DNA of 64,000 bases, from contig JAKZHN010000002.1 of NCBI GenBank assembly GCA_037179335.1, positions 496,001 through 560,000 of the forward strand, in the 5' to 3' direction. A program made the translations under genes and the position numbers. The notes under the pieces were generated by a model. That model was not told the origin of the DNA, did not search any database, and saw nothing but the letters and a program-made list of their open reading frames with translations. This DNA is from Cyclaneusma minus. Its lineage: Eukaryota; Ascomycota; Leotiomycetes; Marthamycetales; Marthamycetaceae. Shown here in pieces: positions 24,319-35,020 of the stretch; position 1 is the first letter of the stretch, and each line of letters starts with the position of its first letter.

Positions 24319-24510
24319 TTTTCCAAATCACCTAGATTTTCCTCAGTCGCTTCGGTTTTCGCCAACTACTTGAAATTTCTCCAATCGCTTGGAGCTCTCC
24401 CAGTCCCTTGGATTTTCGCCAATTACCCGGAATTCTTCCTGGTTACTAGGTTCTTCCCCAATCATTTGTAATTCCTACAATTACTTGGAATTTTCACATC
24501 ATTTGGGGTT
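24319..24510. repeat. Degenerate ~19-20 bp tandem repeat array (about 10 units)
   Basis: Successive units read like TTTTCGCCAACTACTTGAAA, TTTCTCCAATCGCTTGGAG, CTCTCCCAGTCCCTTGGA and TTCCTACAATTACTTGGAA. The consensus is close to TTYCCCAATYACTTGGAA and is quasi-palindromic (TTCC..AA / TT..GGAA). No terminal inverted repeats were recognised around this array. Confidence 0.85.
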
Positions 24511-25087
24511 AACATTTTTGTTCCCAATTTACAGGACAGAGCCAGGAGTACTGCGTATAGTCGAGCTAGTTTCGATTCCCACTCCACAACTCAGTTTCAA
24601 ACCTCCAAAGCGACCTCATCACTCGAGTTCCCCTTGCTCGTGGGTGGCCGCTTACGCCATGACGCCAGTTTCGGTGAACCACTCCCATTCGGCACTTTCG
24701 AGCCATTCGGGTTCGAGCGAGAGCCACAACCCCGAAAGACGTTCCAGGTATTAGCGATTATGGTTTTGACCCTGATTGCGAACATGGGGAGCGCAGGCAT
24801 GCAGCCGACGATTGTGCCGACTACCAGTTCAGCATAGAGCGTAAATTCAAGCACGACTTGGTAGTAGGAAGAGTCCTCAACATGGATGACATATTTCCTT
24901 TAAGCTAGCCCCATGATCAGGTAGCAGTAGTAGATTCGTAGGTATGACACTGATCGCCAGGGCACTGCGAAATACGTGTAAAGTCGAAGCCAATGACAAG
25001 TTTTCGTGCTGTTCAGCCCCCAAGGCAGACTGAGGCCAAATGCGTCAACATCTGCTTTTGTTTCGAGGACCTGGGGGCCGAAATCTA

Positions 25088-25203
25088 CCAAGTGACCGGG
25101 AATATTCCCGAGCATTAGGAATTTCCTCAATAAGTAGGAATAACCTCGATGACTAGGAATATGCTGAACGATTAGGGAGATCTTCGATAATCGGGGAATT
25201 TTG
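25088..25203. repeat. Degenerate 19-bp repeat array (about 6 units)
   Basis: Units include TTCCTCAATAAGTAGGAATA, ACCTCGATGACTAGGAATA and TGCTGAACGATTAGGGAGA. Spacing is 19 bases and the consensus matches the other arrays in the window. Confidence 0.8.
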
Positions 25204-26157
25204 AGCCCTCTGGTATCAGGCATCCATCCAACAGGCAACATGCAGGCGTCAATCCACCAGACCCTTGAATGACTCAAATTTTCATTCAGAGTCTTTACCA
25301 CTACCGATGACTCAATCCAAGCTACGATTCATCTTCCGGTACTCCTTCTCCCACTTCAGCCTCCATCTCCCTCCCCACCACCCCCCATCCTCCATCTACA
25401 AAATCCCCTTCCTCCCCTTTGTTCCCTTTCACTCCCCACCCTCTTTGCCTTTCGGCTTAAATCAAGAGTAGTATATGTTCTCCTCAGCTTAACCGCAGTC
25501 ACAAAACTCAAATCAACAAATTTTTTGCCTCTCAGAAGCACGTGCCTTGCTGCTTGCAGCACGCGCATGTTTCTACTGTGTCCCTGGTCTTTACACAGTC
25601 TCCAGGCGATGCCAGAAGAACCCCCCTTTTCATTGCGTGCTTCCGCGGGCCGGGGAAGGGCCTGCCGGGGGCGTGAAGTAGAGTTGATGTGAAGGCTTTG
25701 ATTGGGGTTGGATCGCTGGAATGGGGACGGAGACTTGAACTTTTTTGATTTGTTGCTGGTGCTGAGTGGTCAGTCGTTGAGATGTGGGATTTTGGGGGCT
25801 GGATTTGGCATTGTTGCTTTTGGCTTGGGGGCGAGTTAGGTTGGGTAGAAGTCCGGAAGTGCGGTAGGTATGAGGGATTGCTGGAGCGCTGTCATGCTGC
25901 GAAATGTTGGGCTGGTGGGTTTTCGGGATACTGACGAGATAGTCGCTTCTCATCGTAGTTGTACCAAGTGGGGAGGGTGGTACTCGTCTATGTCGTTGGG
26001 ACGGTTCGGGGCTTGGGCTTTGAACTTGGTTGAAGTGTATCGAGTCTCTCTACCCGAGTATGCCTTACGAGTCGCCGGGTTTTCTCCTCATCTCGGACCA
26101 GTCGACTTTTGTTCGAATTTCAGTCTGGAAACTTGAAAACGAGCAGTGGACAACGTA

Positions 26158-26478
26158 CAGTGAGGGGGAAAAAGTCTCCATACAGTTCGATGATTGGTGT
26201 CATTTGAAGCCATTTTGAAGCCATTTTGGTATTTGATGTACCATTCATTGGCTTTAATAACTGCCTGACATTTATATTGTATAATAGAGCTCAATTGCTT
26301 TGCATATTGCTCCAAAATCGCCTTTGGGATTGGAATTAGTAGGTAGTTGGCATATTTAGTCACAGAGCTTGAAAGAGCTTTACAGCTTTGCAGGCAAAAC
26401 GCGCTACATTTTAAATAGAGAAATTGCTTAAAATGATATAAATCATCCAACTGTACGGAGACTTTTTTCTCCCCACTG
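26158..26478. mobile_element. Non-autonomous TIR element (MITE), Tc1/mariner-like, 321 bp
   Basis: The ends form terminal inverted repeats of about 38 bases with five mismatches, four of them purine transitions. Left starts CAGTGAGGGGGAAAAAGTCT; right, reverse-complemented, starts CAGTGGGGAGAAAAAAGTCT. Both continue into TACAGTT and GATGATT. TA flanks both ends (26156-26157, 26479-26480), as expected for Tc1/mariner superfamily insertion. The interior is AT-rich and non-coding, with a small tandem GAAGCCATTTT near 26208. The size and absence of a transposase frame make it a MITE. Confidence 0.88.
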
Positions 26479-26798
26479 TATGTGAACTTTGCACTATAGA
26501 GTCCGATGAGATATGAAGTTCAGCCAGGACAGCCAGATTGAACTGCTGCAGTCTGGCCGCAGGGAAATCAAATTGATATCTATGCCAACCGATCATGAAC
26601 CAATGTCTCAACATTGCCGACTGCATTGCACCAGACTGATGAAACTTCCCCTGGTAGGCTTCCAAACGGGCTGGCTCCTGAATCTGCATCCACGTGTTGA
26701 GCTCATCTGGCTGGATCGAAGAGTGCAGCCATTGGAGCGTTCGCTCCGGAGGTCGTCCTCGTATGGAGTAGAAGCTCGTCAAGTCCGAAGACCATTGC

Positions 26799-28416
26799 CT
26801 AGTCCTCCCAGTCCAACGCTCTTTCAATCTCCTCTTCCTCCTCGCGAATCCTCTTGTCCTCCTTCCACCTCCTCCTCAGCTCTCTCCTTTGCTCTCGCGT
26901 CATTTGCTTCTCGTCTCCATAGTCCCGCGCTTCCCGGCGCTTTGCTTTCTTTGCCAGTCCGGGCGGGGAGCGAGACCACTCGGCAAAAAGGGCTGTAGTC
27001 GCTGGTGGCCGGTTCATCCAGACGGGAGCCAGCTCTGGGAGGATGGTTTCTTTCGCAGCGCTAATGACGTGGTGGTGAGACTTGAAGACTTGGATATAGG
27101 GCTCCAAAATCTGTTTAAGAGAGACACTGGTTTCGGAAGAGGCTGCCGGAAAGCAAAGCTCTTTAAGACTTCCCACGATGCCTTCAAGTCCGGATTCAGT
27201 GTCCGTGAATGCAAGCTCTTGCCTTGTATATCCGGTTTTCCGCTTGCAAAAAGTGAGAAAGCGTGACCATTGCCAGTCCGCATAGATTCCGGGCTCTTTC
27301 CCAGAGAAATTTCAATGCGTCTTGAATTCTATGTAAAAGGTATATTCTCACAGATTGGCCTTCATTTAGAGGCGAGTTGTGAGCCGCCATTATAAGGTTT
27401 TCACTCCCTTGAAAATATTGTTTGTCGATCACAAAAAATTCAGACACGTAACGATTGAACGCCGATTCGATACGGTAGTATTCTCGTTCGATATCAGAGC
27501 TAGAGTCGCGGACGCGCATCTCTAGGAGGAAATCCCGTGCATGTGACAAGTCTTGGTGGAACCGCCTGATCTCACTACCGGGCGCGTTGAGCCCCGACGC
27601 CCAGTTCCTGACGTGAAAAGCATAATCAGAATCTGTGATAACTTTTGCTTCTGCCCACAGGTAGTTCACCGTCGATGAAATGAGCTGCCAGCGTTTTACG
27701 ATATCCATCACAGCACCCTCGGCCACTTCACGCTTTCTAGCCATAGACAAGCTAAGTGGATCCTCCGTATAGGTTGGCATCAGCTCGATGGCGACAACAC
27801 GATTGTAGTGAGTGGCGGCAATGGCCGCGGCCGCTCTCTTCGCCATCAATCGGGACCACTGGTGTTGGACTCGAGCTTTTTCACTGAGACTTAGTATCTC
27901 GCCGCGATGATAAGTGAGACGATACACCATTTTACCCAGACCTTGAAAGGCTTCTTTCAGCTCATACGTGGAAGCATTTAACCAAGCATGAAGTTGCTCC
28001 TGCTTTCGAAAAAGGAGCTCGGGATCGAATTGTGCCATGTATGCCTCGCGCCGCCGTTGCTCTTGCAGTTCTAGCAAAGCAGCGTTTGCTCTCCGGATTT
28101 CAGCCTCTTCCTCTTCAATGTCCTGCTGTGTCTTTGGTTTCGCAAAAGCACCCCAAGCAGTCTTGCCGCCACAAGCGCGCGTTCCAATTGGTGCTCCGTG
28201 GTATAATAGGTATGATGCTCGAATTCCAATAGTGGGGAGAGATGCTGAGAGGCGAGAAGGAGCTAGCCTCAAATGTGCGTGTTTCGCGGCGGAAGACATG
28301 ATGGAAACGACAGTCGAGTACTCCGAGAGAGCGGTATTAGGCGGTGCTTGACGGGTGAGTGCGGGCTTCGAGGAACATGCTGGGAGTCGTAGTCGGCGAG
28401 CTCTGGAAGGGTACAT
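26799..28416 (-). CDS. Hypothetical protein with charged coiled-coil ends
   Basis: I do not recognise the family. Two exons, 28416-27352 and 27293-26799 (intron GTGAGA..AAAGAG, 58 bases), give 1560 bases and 519 aa in one frame. The intron is inferred because the upstream frame runs on into unlikely sequence while the downstream frame (GIYADWQWSRFLTF) is clearly protein-like. The N-terminus (MYPSRARRLRLPACSSKPAL) is basic and could be a mitochondrial presequence. Then come an acidic/basic helical stretch (QDIEEEEAEIRRANAALLEL), a mostly helical middle region and a highly charged C-terminus (REQRRELRRRWKEDKRIREE). An internal ATG at MSSAAKHAHLRLAPSR is an alternative start. It is divergent from the DUF7053 gene. 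Confidence 0.65.
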
Positions 28417-28777
28417 GTACAATGGAGCTTGGAGAGTAGAAGTCAAGATGGTGCGGGGAGGTTGGGTCTGGTTACACGGGCATTCCGGAATGGAATAACA
28501 CTTGTCCGAGAGCAGGATTTGAGAATAGGACGCTGTCTATTTGCATATCGCTTACAAATACTGGGGTGATGGCTCGATCTCTTTTGGGAGCTGAGAAGCT
28601 GAGCAGGGGAGCAGCTTACTCCGTCCAGCTTCGAGGTACTTTGTATTGCGCCATGCCCTGCTTCTGTTTCCTTGCGACTGACATGCGAGCTTCATCAAAC
28701 CTCTGCCGGCCTCTCCAGATCTGCCAGCCTCTCTGAACCTGCTCTCTCAATCGCCGACACGGCTGTCACCCCTCAAA
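28417..28777. promoter_or_regulatory. Divergent promoter region
   Basis: This 361-base spacer lies between two head-to-head genes. I see no clear core promoter motif. Confidence 0.35.
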
Positions 28778-29710
28778 ATGTCGAAACGATCCATCTACAC
28801 CGTTGTCACTCCCTTCCAAGCCAACATCACCCGCGAGACCGTCATGGATGCTCTGCGCGATCATTATTTAATGATCGACCTTAATCCTCTCGTCGAAGAG
28901 CGCCACCCCATTAAACCTCCGTCCAATGCCACGGCAGAAGAGTACAACTGCCAATGGTACTCCATCACCGACAGAGTACAATACCTACCCGGCAGACTGC
29001 TATCAGGCAAGGTCACCTACTCCGCCTGCCTCCACGATCTCCCAGACGGACTACAAACGCACGTCTACGCGCCCATGGGTCTCGATATCAAGGAGAAATG
29101 GTCATTGGGAGGAACGCTGCCCGGAGAGCCGGCGCAGCCCGTCGAGCTGGGCATCAATGCCCCATTACACGGTCTTTATCTTAGGGAAGACATAGACATG
29201 CGCTGCAATATCGTCATGTCGAGCTTCGTGAAGAAGACACTGAAGAAAGCGCATGCGCGCCTCGTCGAGAGAATGGTAGCCAAATCCCACCTGGCCGAAG
29301 CCGTGGCGCATAACGAGAGGCTCAGCGAGCAACAGCTCTCGCCATCGATGGTGAGCGCTGCGATGCCACCGGGTAGTCCTGGCTACAGCGACGCAATGAG
29401 CATTCGGAGTTCCAATTCAGCCTACGATCAAGGCTCCAGAGTCTCTTACCAGAAACTCTTGAGATCGAGCGGAAGCCATAATAGTCGGAGTCCGTTGGCG
29501 AGTCCGGCTCCGTTAACGAGTCCAGCTCTTGGAGCTTCGGATCCAGGGTATCGGGAAGCTTTCAATGCGAACGAGAGGGACCAAGGTCTGGATCGGGTGG
29601 CGGAGCTGCCTTCGGATATCAGTTATAAGAATACTAGGTCTGAAGTGCCTGAGCCGCTGAGGATTTCTCGACCTGCTCAGCGTCCTCCGCCGCCAGCCGA
29701 ATTGGAATGA
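28778..29710 (+). CDS. DUF7053 domain-containing protein
   Basis: Single-exon gene, 310 aa. Residues 1-175 match my recollection of the fungal DUF7053 domain: SIYTVVTPFQANITRETVMD, a DLNPLVEERHPIKPP block, WYSITDRVQYLPG, SGKVTYSACLHDLPDGLQTH, DIKEKWSLGG and LYLREDIDMRCNIVMSSFVK. The fold is thought to resemble lipid-binding START-like domains, but the molecular function is not established. The rest is a Ser/Pro-rich disordered tail (SPLASPAPLTSPALG). The ATG at 28778 starts directly at the conserved domain. Confidence 0.85.
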   Translation: MSKRSIYTVVTPFQANITRETVMDALRDHYLMIDLNPLVEERHPIKPPSNATAEEYNCQWYSITDRVQYLPGRLLSGKVTYSACLHDLPDGLQTHVYAPMGLDIKEKWSLGGTLPGEPAQPVELGINAPLHGLYLREDIDMRCNIVMSSFVKKTLKKAHARLVERMVAKSHLAEAVAHNERLSEQQLSPSMVSAAMPPGSPGYSDAMSIRSSNSAYDQGSRVSYQKLLRSSGSHNSRSPLASPAPLTSPALGASDPGYREAFNANERDQGLDRVAELPSDISYKNTRSEVPEPLRISRPAQRPPPPAELE

Positions 29711-30777
29711 GAGAAACCATCACAGGCTCTCGATGCATCTTCTTCTGCTAGTATTGTTGGTATGTTTAAGAGAGCAATTGGAGGGACAGAATTGCGAAGG
29801 CAAGTCGCAATGATATCATGATCTCTTTATTGGCGTTATGTTTCATTGCAGGATTCAGCGTTCAGCGTATGGGTGTATGCATTTGGGAGGGGCCTCATTG
29901 CTTACCTTTGGCATCGTTTTCAGAATCACGCGTTGGCTTCTATTTTCTTTGACATTGATATACCCAGGGCACGAATGTACGATGTCCATATAGCATGAAC
30001 TTAACGGCAATGAATTACGACATTACAATCATACCTACACATTGCTTTCATGATTCGGCGGTTCGAGCTCAAACTGAGCAGTCAAACGACAGGTCATGGA
30101 AAGCCGCCAAACCCATGGAAATTCCCCAATTTCTAGGAATCTTCCTGGTTACGTGGAGTATTCCCAATTACTTGGGGTTTTCCCAACCACTTGGAATTTT
30201 CCTAGTCTCTCAGGATGATCCTGATTATTTGATTACTTCCAAATTATTTCAAGACAATTCTTAATGCGCGACGAGTGTCTTGCATGTCTCTCGAGCTGTT
30301 CGCTTTCAGTCCCGTTGATCAGCTTGAGCTGTGCCCCGCACGCCCTTTCAATCAAGTGGCTTTGGATGACGAGCGGCTCCAGTCCCTAGTACTACATGTA
30401 GCCAAACTATGCGCATCAATTCGAGCTATCTTTTAGGGCTGTTTTATGCTTCTGAGTTTCATGACTAATCATAATGGTTGATTTGAAAGCTTCGGGGTCT
30501 CGTATTGGAGTTGTGACTTCCGAATGCCCACCCAGCTGTTGCTTTTGCTTTTCGGAACTCGAATATACTTGGGTAATATATTTCGGACCAGCTGGAGCAG
30601 TCAGCCACTGGAGAATTTCAAGTTATAGGAAAGATTGCGTGCTATTTTATGATTTCTGGCAAAAGGAAGCATCAACTCCCTCTGTCACCGAAATCATCAA
30701 GACAGTCAGCTATATATCGGCCAGTGTCTTCTCCCACTACCATAAGCAGACCCCTGAAGGCCATCCAAGTCACCACC
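29711..30777. other. Intergenic with a repeat array
   Basis: The 3' flank of the DUF7053 gene and the promoter of the downstream oxidoreductase gene. It contains the 19-bp repeat array at 30122-30250. The frame open upstream of 30778 is probably leader sequence. Confidence 0.5.
30122..30250. repeat. Degenerate 19-bp repeat array (about 6 units)
   Basis: Units include TTCCTGGTTACGTGGAGTA, TTCCCAATTACTTGGGGTT and TTCCCAACCACTTGGAATT, each 19 bases. This is the best-preserved array and the clearest view of the consensus. Confidence 0.88.
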
Positions 30778-32646
30778 ATGGCAGCATTCCACGAAGCCAC
30801 AGTCCAATGGCACAGCGGCGAAGAACAAATACACGCCCTCCTCCACGTCCCACCAGAAGACAACCCCACCCAACCATTCCTTCCCGCTCGCTACGCCACC
30901 CGCCTCCAAGCATCCCCACTTCTAGTACTAGGAACACTCGATGCTTCAGGTCGCCCCTGGACGACTATCCTCGGCGGTGAACCTGGTTTCACTCGCGGCA
31001 TAGCTCAATCCATCATCGGCATAAAGACATGCGTAGATAGACAGCATGATCCAGTCATCACTGCTCTACTCGGTAGCGAAGCAAATGGAGAAGTGAAGAA
31101 AGAGGAAGGGGAGGGAAGAATGGTCAGCGGATTGGGGATTGATTTGCAAAGTCGTGACCGAGTGAAGATTTTTGGACGGATGGTCGTCGGATGCTTCTCT
31201 CCCCTCTCCCCTTCCGAAACCCCAGAATCCACAACACCAGATACATCAAATACTTCAAAACCGTCAAACAACATAGCAGAAATGCAACTCGTCCTCAAAA
31301 TCACCCAATCCTTCGGAAACTGCCCCAAATACCTCAACAAAAAACACATCACACCGCACCCCCTCCGCCCCATTTTGGAATCCACCTCAACCCAACTTCC
31401 CCACTCAGCATTGGATTTGATAGCAAAAGCAGACCTCTTCTTCATCTCCTCCTCGCACGGTTCTCTCTCCATGGACACCAACCACCGCGGCGGCTCTCCC
31501 GGTTTCGTACGCATCCTTTCCAATTCCCCTAGCTGTACGCTCGTCTGGCCTGAATATTCCGGAAACCGGCTTTACCAAACACTCGGCAATTTACACACTA
31601 CTCCGAAAGCGGGGTTAGTGTTTCCAGATTTCGAAACAGGCCATGTGCTGTATTTGACGGGCTCGACGGAGATTTTGGCAGCGGAAGAGGCGAGCACAGT
31701 GATTTGTAGGAGTAACTTGGCAGTGAAGTTTACAGTGGAGGCAGCGGGATGGGTGAGGTGCGGACTTGGGTTTCGGGGAGAGGCGGTGGAGATGAGTCCT
31801 TATAATCCTCCTGTGAGGTTGTTAGCGAGCGAAAGTCGTACCGGTTTGCCAGAAAGCACGAACGAAAAGACGAACGCGATTACAGTGCGGCTAGTAGAAA
31901 AATTACTCTTAACGCCCACGATTGCACGATTCCGCTTCCACATCGACGATCCGAACCGAACGCATCGATGGAAGCCAGGCCAATACGTCGCCCTAAATTT
32001 TTCACAAGAAATGAGCTTAGGATATTCGCACATGCGCGACGACGATCCGGGCAGTTTGAACGACGATTTTCTGCGCACATTTACGGTTTCTTCAAGCCCG
32101 GGGGAAAGGCAGGATTGGGATCAGTTTGAGATTACGATTAGGAAGGTGGGCGTGGTTACAGAGTGGATGTTTGGGTATAGGTTGAGGACGGAGATGGAGG
32201 CGAGGCTGGGAGGGTTTGGGGGTGAGTTCTTTTTGGAGATGGGTGAGGGGGAGACGGAGAGGATTGCGTTTGTGGCGGCCGGGGTGGGGATTACGCCGTT
32301 GTTGGGGCAGGTGGGGGGGTTGAATTTGGGGAGGGTGGATGTTTATTGGACGGTTAGGGGGGAGGATTTGGGGTTGGTTGTGGATTCTTTGCAGAGGATT
32401 GAGGGTTTGGGGAGGGGGGTGAGGCTATTTGTTACTGGCTTGGGTAAGGAGAAAGGGGATGATGAGGCCTTGCGGAAGATTAGGGAGATGGGAGTGAGGG
32501 TTGAATGTAGGAGACTTGGGAAGCAGGATTTAGAGTTGGAGTCAGGAGTCGAGAGATGGTATGTTTGCACTGGAGCCAAGCTGCAGAAAGAGCTGGTCAA
32601 GTGGCTAGATGGTCAGAAGGTCATTTCTGAAGAGTTTACCTTCTGA
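30778..32646 (+). CDS. PNPOx-like / ferredoxin-NADP reductase fusion oxidoreductase
   Basis: Single-exon, 622 aa. The N-terminal half looks like a pyridoxamine-5'-phosphate-oxidase-like flavin-binding split barrel (ASPLLVLGTLDASGRPWTTI, KADLFFISSSHG, RGGSPGFVRI, GNRLYQTLGNL, AGLVFPDFETGHVLYLTGST). The C-terminal half is a ferredoxin-reductase-type FAD/NAD module: HRWKPGQYVALNF, RTFTVSSSPGE (FAD), FVAAGVGITPLLGQ and WYVCTGAKLQKELVKWL (NAD(P)). No 2Fe-2S domain is visible. The ATG at 30778 is chosen because it has an ideal context (ACCACCATGG) and starts the folded region; the frame is open upstream to an ATG at 30649. The substrate is unknown. Confidence 0.85.
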   Translation: MAAFHEATVQWHSGEEQIHALLHVPPEDNPTQPFLPARYATRLQASPLLVLGTLDASGRPWTTILGGEPGFTRGIAQSIIGIKTCVDRQHDPVITALLGSEANGEVKKEEGEGRMVSGLGIDLQSRDRVKIFGRMVVGCFSPLSPSETPESTTPDTSNTSKPSNNIAEMQLVLKITQSFGNCPKYLNKKHITPHPLRPILESTSTQLPHSALDLIAKADLFFISSSHGSLSMDTNHRGGSPGFVRILSNSPSCTLVWPEYSGNRLYQTLGNLHTTPKAGLVFPDFETGHVLYLTGSTEILAAEEASTVICRSNLAVKFTVEAAGWVRCGLGFRGEAVEMSPYNPPVRLLASESRTGLPESTNEKTNAITVRLVEKLLLTPTIARFRFHIDDPNRTHRWKPGQYVALNFSQEMSLGYSHMRDDDPGSLNDDFLRTFTVSSSPGERQDWDQFEITIRKVGVVTEWMFGYRLRTEMEARLGGFGGEFFLEMGEGETERIAFVAAGVGITPLLGQVGGLNLGRVDVYWTVRGEDLGLVVDSLQRIEGLGRGVRLFVTGLGKEKGDDEALRKIREMGVRVECRRLGKQDLELESGVERWYVCTGAKLQKELVKWLDGQKVISEEFTF

Positions 32647-33212
32647 TTGTGGTCACCTAGTATGTATAGCATGATGGGTAGAGTTATGGAGATCAAATTC
32701 TAGGCGAGAGTTGAGAAATTGGAGTGTGCCCAGAGCATCTTTTCGTTGGACGTTGATTAGGTTTTTGGTATTGGCAACTAGGTATGCTTGCTCGTATCAC
32801 GCCACCCCGCGAGTCCAGCTTCCTCCTCGCCTGAAGATTTCTCCCATTTGCAAAGCCATGACTCGATGTTTCAGTTTTCTTACGTGTCCCTGTCTCCCGG
32901 TCCGATTGTGTGACAGAATTACCGATAGATTTTCAGAATAGCCATCCTAGAGACCTGGACGCAGCAAGTTCCTACCGCCTGCCTCATCAAGACTCCATGT
33001 CCTGAATAACGCGATGAATACTGTCAAGCAAGCCTACACGGCATCTTTCAAAGATCAATTGCATATTTCGCGTCGGAGAGAAACTGAACCAAAATTTCAG
33101 GACGAGGCATTTGGTAGTTTGAAAAATTGGCTTTTGGCGTATATAGTTTTTCCCAGCAGACGTCTCGCCTAGCACCTCACAACCTCGCCTGCTTCACCTC
33201 CTCTTTACCAAG
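32647..33212. other. Intergenic with gene relic
   Basis: The spacer lies between convergent genes. Apart from the relic at 32987-33175 nothing is recognised. Confidence 0.4.
32987..33175 (-). pseudogene. C-terminal relic of the coiled-coil family found at 53747-55152
   Basis: The open frame ends LLDSIHRVIQDMES followed by TGA, matching the AAYRHVIQDMES end of the gene at 53747. At DNA level 22 consecutive bases around that stop are identical (32986-33007 against 53746-53767). Upstream of the last 20 or so codons the similarity fades and there is no credible start or upstream exons, so it looks like a decayed fragment. Chance similarity of the rest is possible; the exact DNA match is what supports it. 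Confidence 0.5.
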
Positions 33213-34231
33213 TCATTCGCCTTGTCCCAACCAAGTGTCGAACCACTGCACAGCCTGGTAGAAAGCCTGCTCCTTCGCAAACCTCTGCACCTTCTTCTCC
33301 AACTCGCATCTCACCGCAAAGCCATGCTCAACACTCGAGTAAAGGTTAATCTGGTAAGGCAATTTCGTTTCCTTGAGGATTTCCTCGGACTTGTGGCGCT
33401 TCTCGGGAGGGAAGATTTGGTCAGTCTCGGCGGCGGCGATGGAGAGGGGACCGGAGATGGCGGAGAGTTCAGATTCTTCGACGAAGGAGGGGTGGGCGAC
33501 GTAGCCGACGTCGATGCCTTTGCCCTTGGGCATGTAGCGGACGACGTATTTGGCACCAAAGCAGTAGCCGACGGCGCCGAGGTGCTTGATGCCCTTCTTT
33601 TCGCGGAGGTATTTGATGGATTGCTCGACGACGCTGGGAGGGTGTCAGCTGGTGTGCCAAAGTCCTCTTGCCATTTTTCAGGTCAATTCGAAATAGATAG
33701 TTTTGCTTCAATGGCTGAAGCAGGAGTATGGGTCAAACATACGGGTCAACGTGTTGCCAGGTGTGAGGGTGTTTGCCGTCGTTTCCCTGAGTGAGCCACT
33801 TCATGATATCGAAGTCCTGTCATTCTTTTAGTAAATGCACGCCAGTTTTCAAATTGACTGGCAACAAAGATAGGGTCTCCTTACGGCTGGGCGGTTGAGA
33901 GGGATTGGGTCACCCTGGAACAAATCGGGCATAAAGCAGTAGTAGCCGTTCTCGGCGAATTGGTCCGCAATCAACTTGGAGTTTTGCCAGATGGAGATGA
34001 CATCGGGGAGGTAGAGGATTGCAGTGTCCTTCTTGAGATTATTGCCCTTGGGCTCGGCGATGTAGACCTCGAGGCCATCGATGGTGGTAGTGGTGCCAGT
34101 GGGCTCGCCCTCGTGGCGGACCTGATGTTGGGGTTAGAATGCAATGGAGCTGCTTCACAATGCTATCTGGACTCTGGGATTGAGGGACGTACACCGACGG
34201 TGCAGCACTGTGCTGGGGGGTTGGAAGCCAT
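33213..34231 (-). CDS. Dienelactone hydrolase family protein (AIM2-like)
   Basis: Alpha/beta hydrolase of the dienelactone hydrolase family. Four exons: 34231-34193, 34121-33885, 33816-33743, 33633-33213; 771 bases, 256 aa, normal for the family. Conserved features in order: MASNPPAQCCTVGVRHEGEP, IAEPKGNNLKKDTAILYLPD, MPDLFQGDPIPLN, GAVGYCFGAKYVVRY (nucleophile Cys), AAAETDQIFPPEKR (Asp) and YSSVEHGFAVR (His), completing a Cys-Asp-His triad. No signal peptide is seen, so it is probably cytosolic. The physiological substrate of this eukaryotic branch is unclear. Confidence 0.93.
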
Positions 34232-35020
34232 TGTGAAGCTTTGAGGATCGAATTGGAGGATGTGAGATTATTGGAGAATGGAGACGAATTTTGTTCGGGT
34301 TATGCGGGAAGAAAGAGGTTGCAGATGGCGGGGAGTGAAGCTTTTATTATTAGAGGGGGAGGGGACTGGAGCTTCCGAGCTCTTGGTGGGGGCACGCTGC
34401 AAAAAGGTTTGGCATTTCGTCAGAGCTACGAACCAGCGTGGGTAACAATTACAAAGCATCGAGCTCAAGCTTAGCCATCGACGGCCGAATACTTTGCCCC
34501 ATGAGTACAAGTCGTACAACAGGAAGTACATGTACCTTTGCTATAAAAGTGCTGTGAACTGTAGGTACTTGCTACTTCCGTCGTCACGGCCTGCTGCAGC
34601 ACTTGCTTGCCATATCTTCCGATAGAATTTGACAGAGAAACTCTCACAAACCTTGGGTGCCAATCGGTGCACGACTTACTACCAAGGAATTATTGGAACT
34701 TGGGGGAGTCGGCGAATGATGAAGCGGGTCGAATTCAGCACTAATTATCAATTCGAGAACGTACCTTTTTGAAAGACGGCATTAATGTCGATTGGAAGGC
34801 TGGCCGATGGCATTTCCACTTTGCGATAAGAGGTCCAGATTAGCTCAGGTCGAGTTCCCAGTCGGCCCTCGGCCTGGCGCTAAGTAACCTACGCTTAGCT
34901 GCCGCTCAGCCTCGCCCATTTTAACATTTCTGGCGTCGTCGCGTCTCAATCTCCCCTTCATTTGCTGACATCGAAATCCACCGCTGGAGGCCTGGAAATC
35001 TCACCGCGCAGAAAGGCAGC
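34232..35020. other. Divergent intergenic region
   Basis: Promoter region for the dienelactone hydrolase gene (left) and the TAPT1 homologue (right). No other feature is seen. Confidence 0.4.

Larger units (their letters stand above)
24280..26798. other. Intergenic, repeat-rich
   Basis: This 2.5-kb gene-free stretch contains two arrays of the roughly 19-bp repeat and one terminal-inverted-repeat element, each listed separately. The open frames between them are short and featureless. Confidence 0.6.

Noticed and set aside
24319..24510. Regularly spaced repeats that could suggest a CRISPR array
   Set aside because: Units are contiguous and degenerate with no unique spacers, and the genome is eukaryotic.
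24560..24580. GTTTCGATTCC resembling a tRNA B box
   Set aside because: No A box, acceptor stem or anticodon arm could be folded around it. No tRNA gene was recognised by eye anywhere in the window.
30649..30777. Upstream ATG giving 43 extra residues on the oxidoreductase
   Set aside because: The ATG at 30778 has a much better start context and begins the conserved fold; the extension is low complexity.
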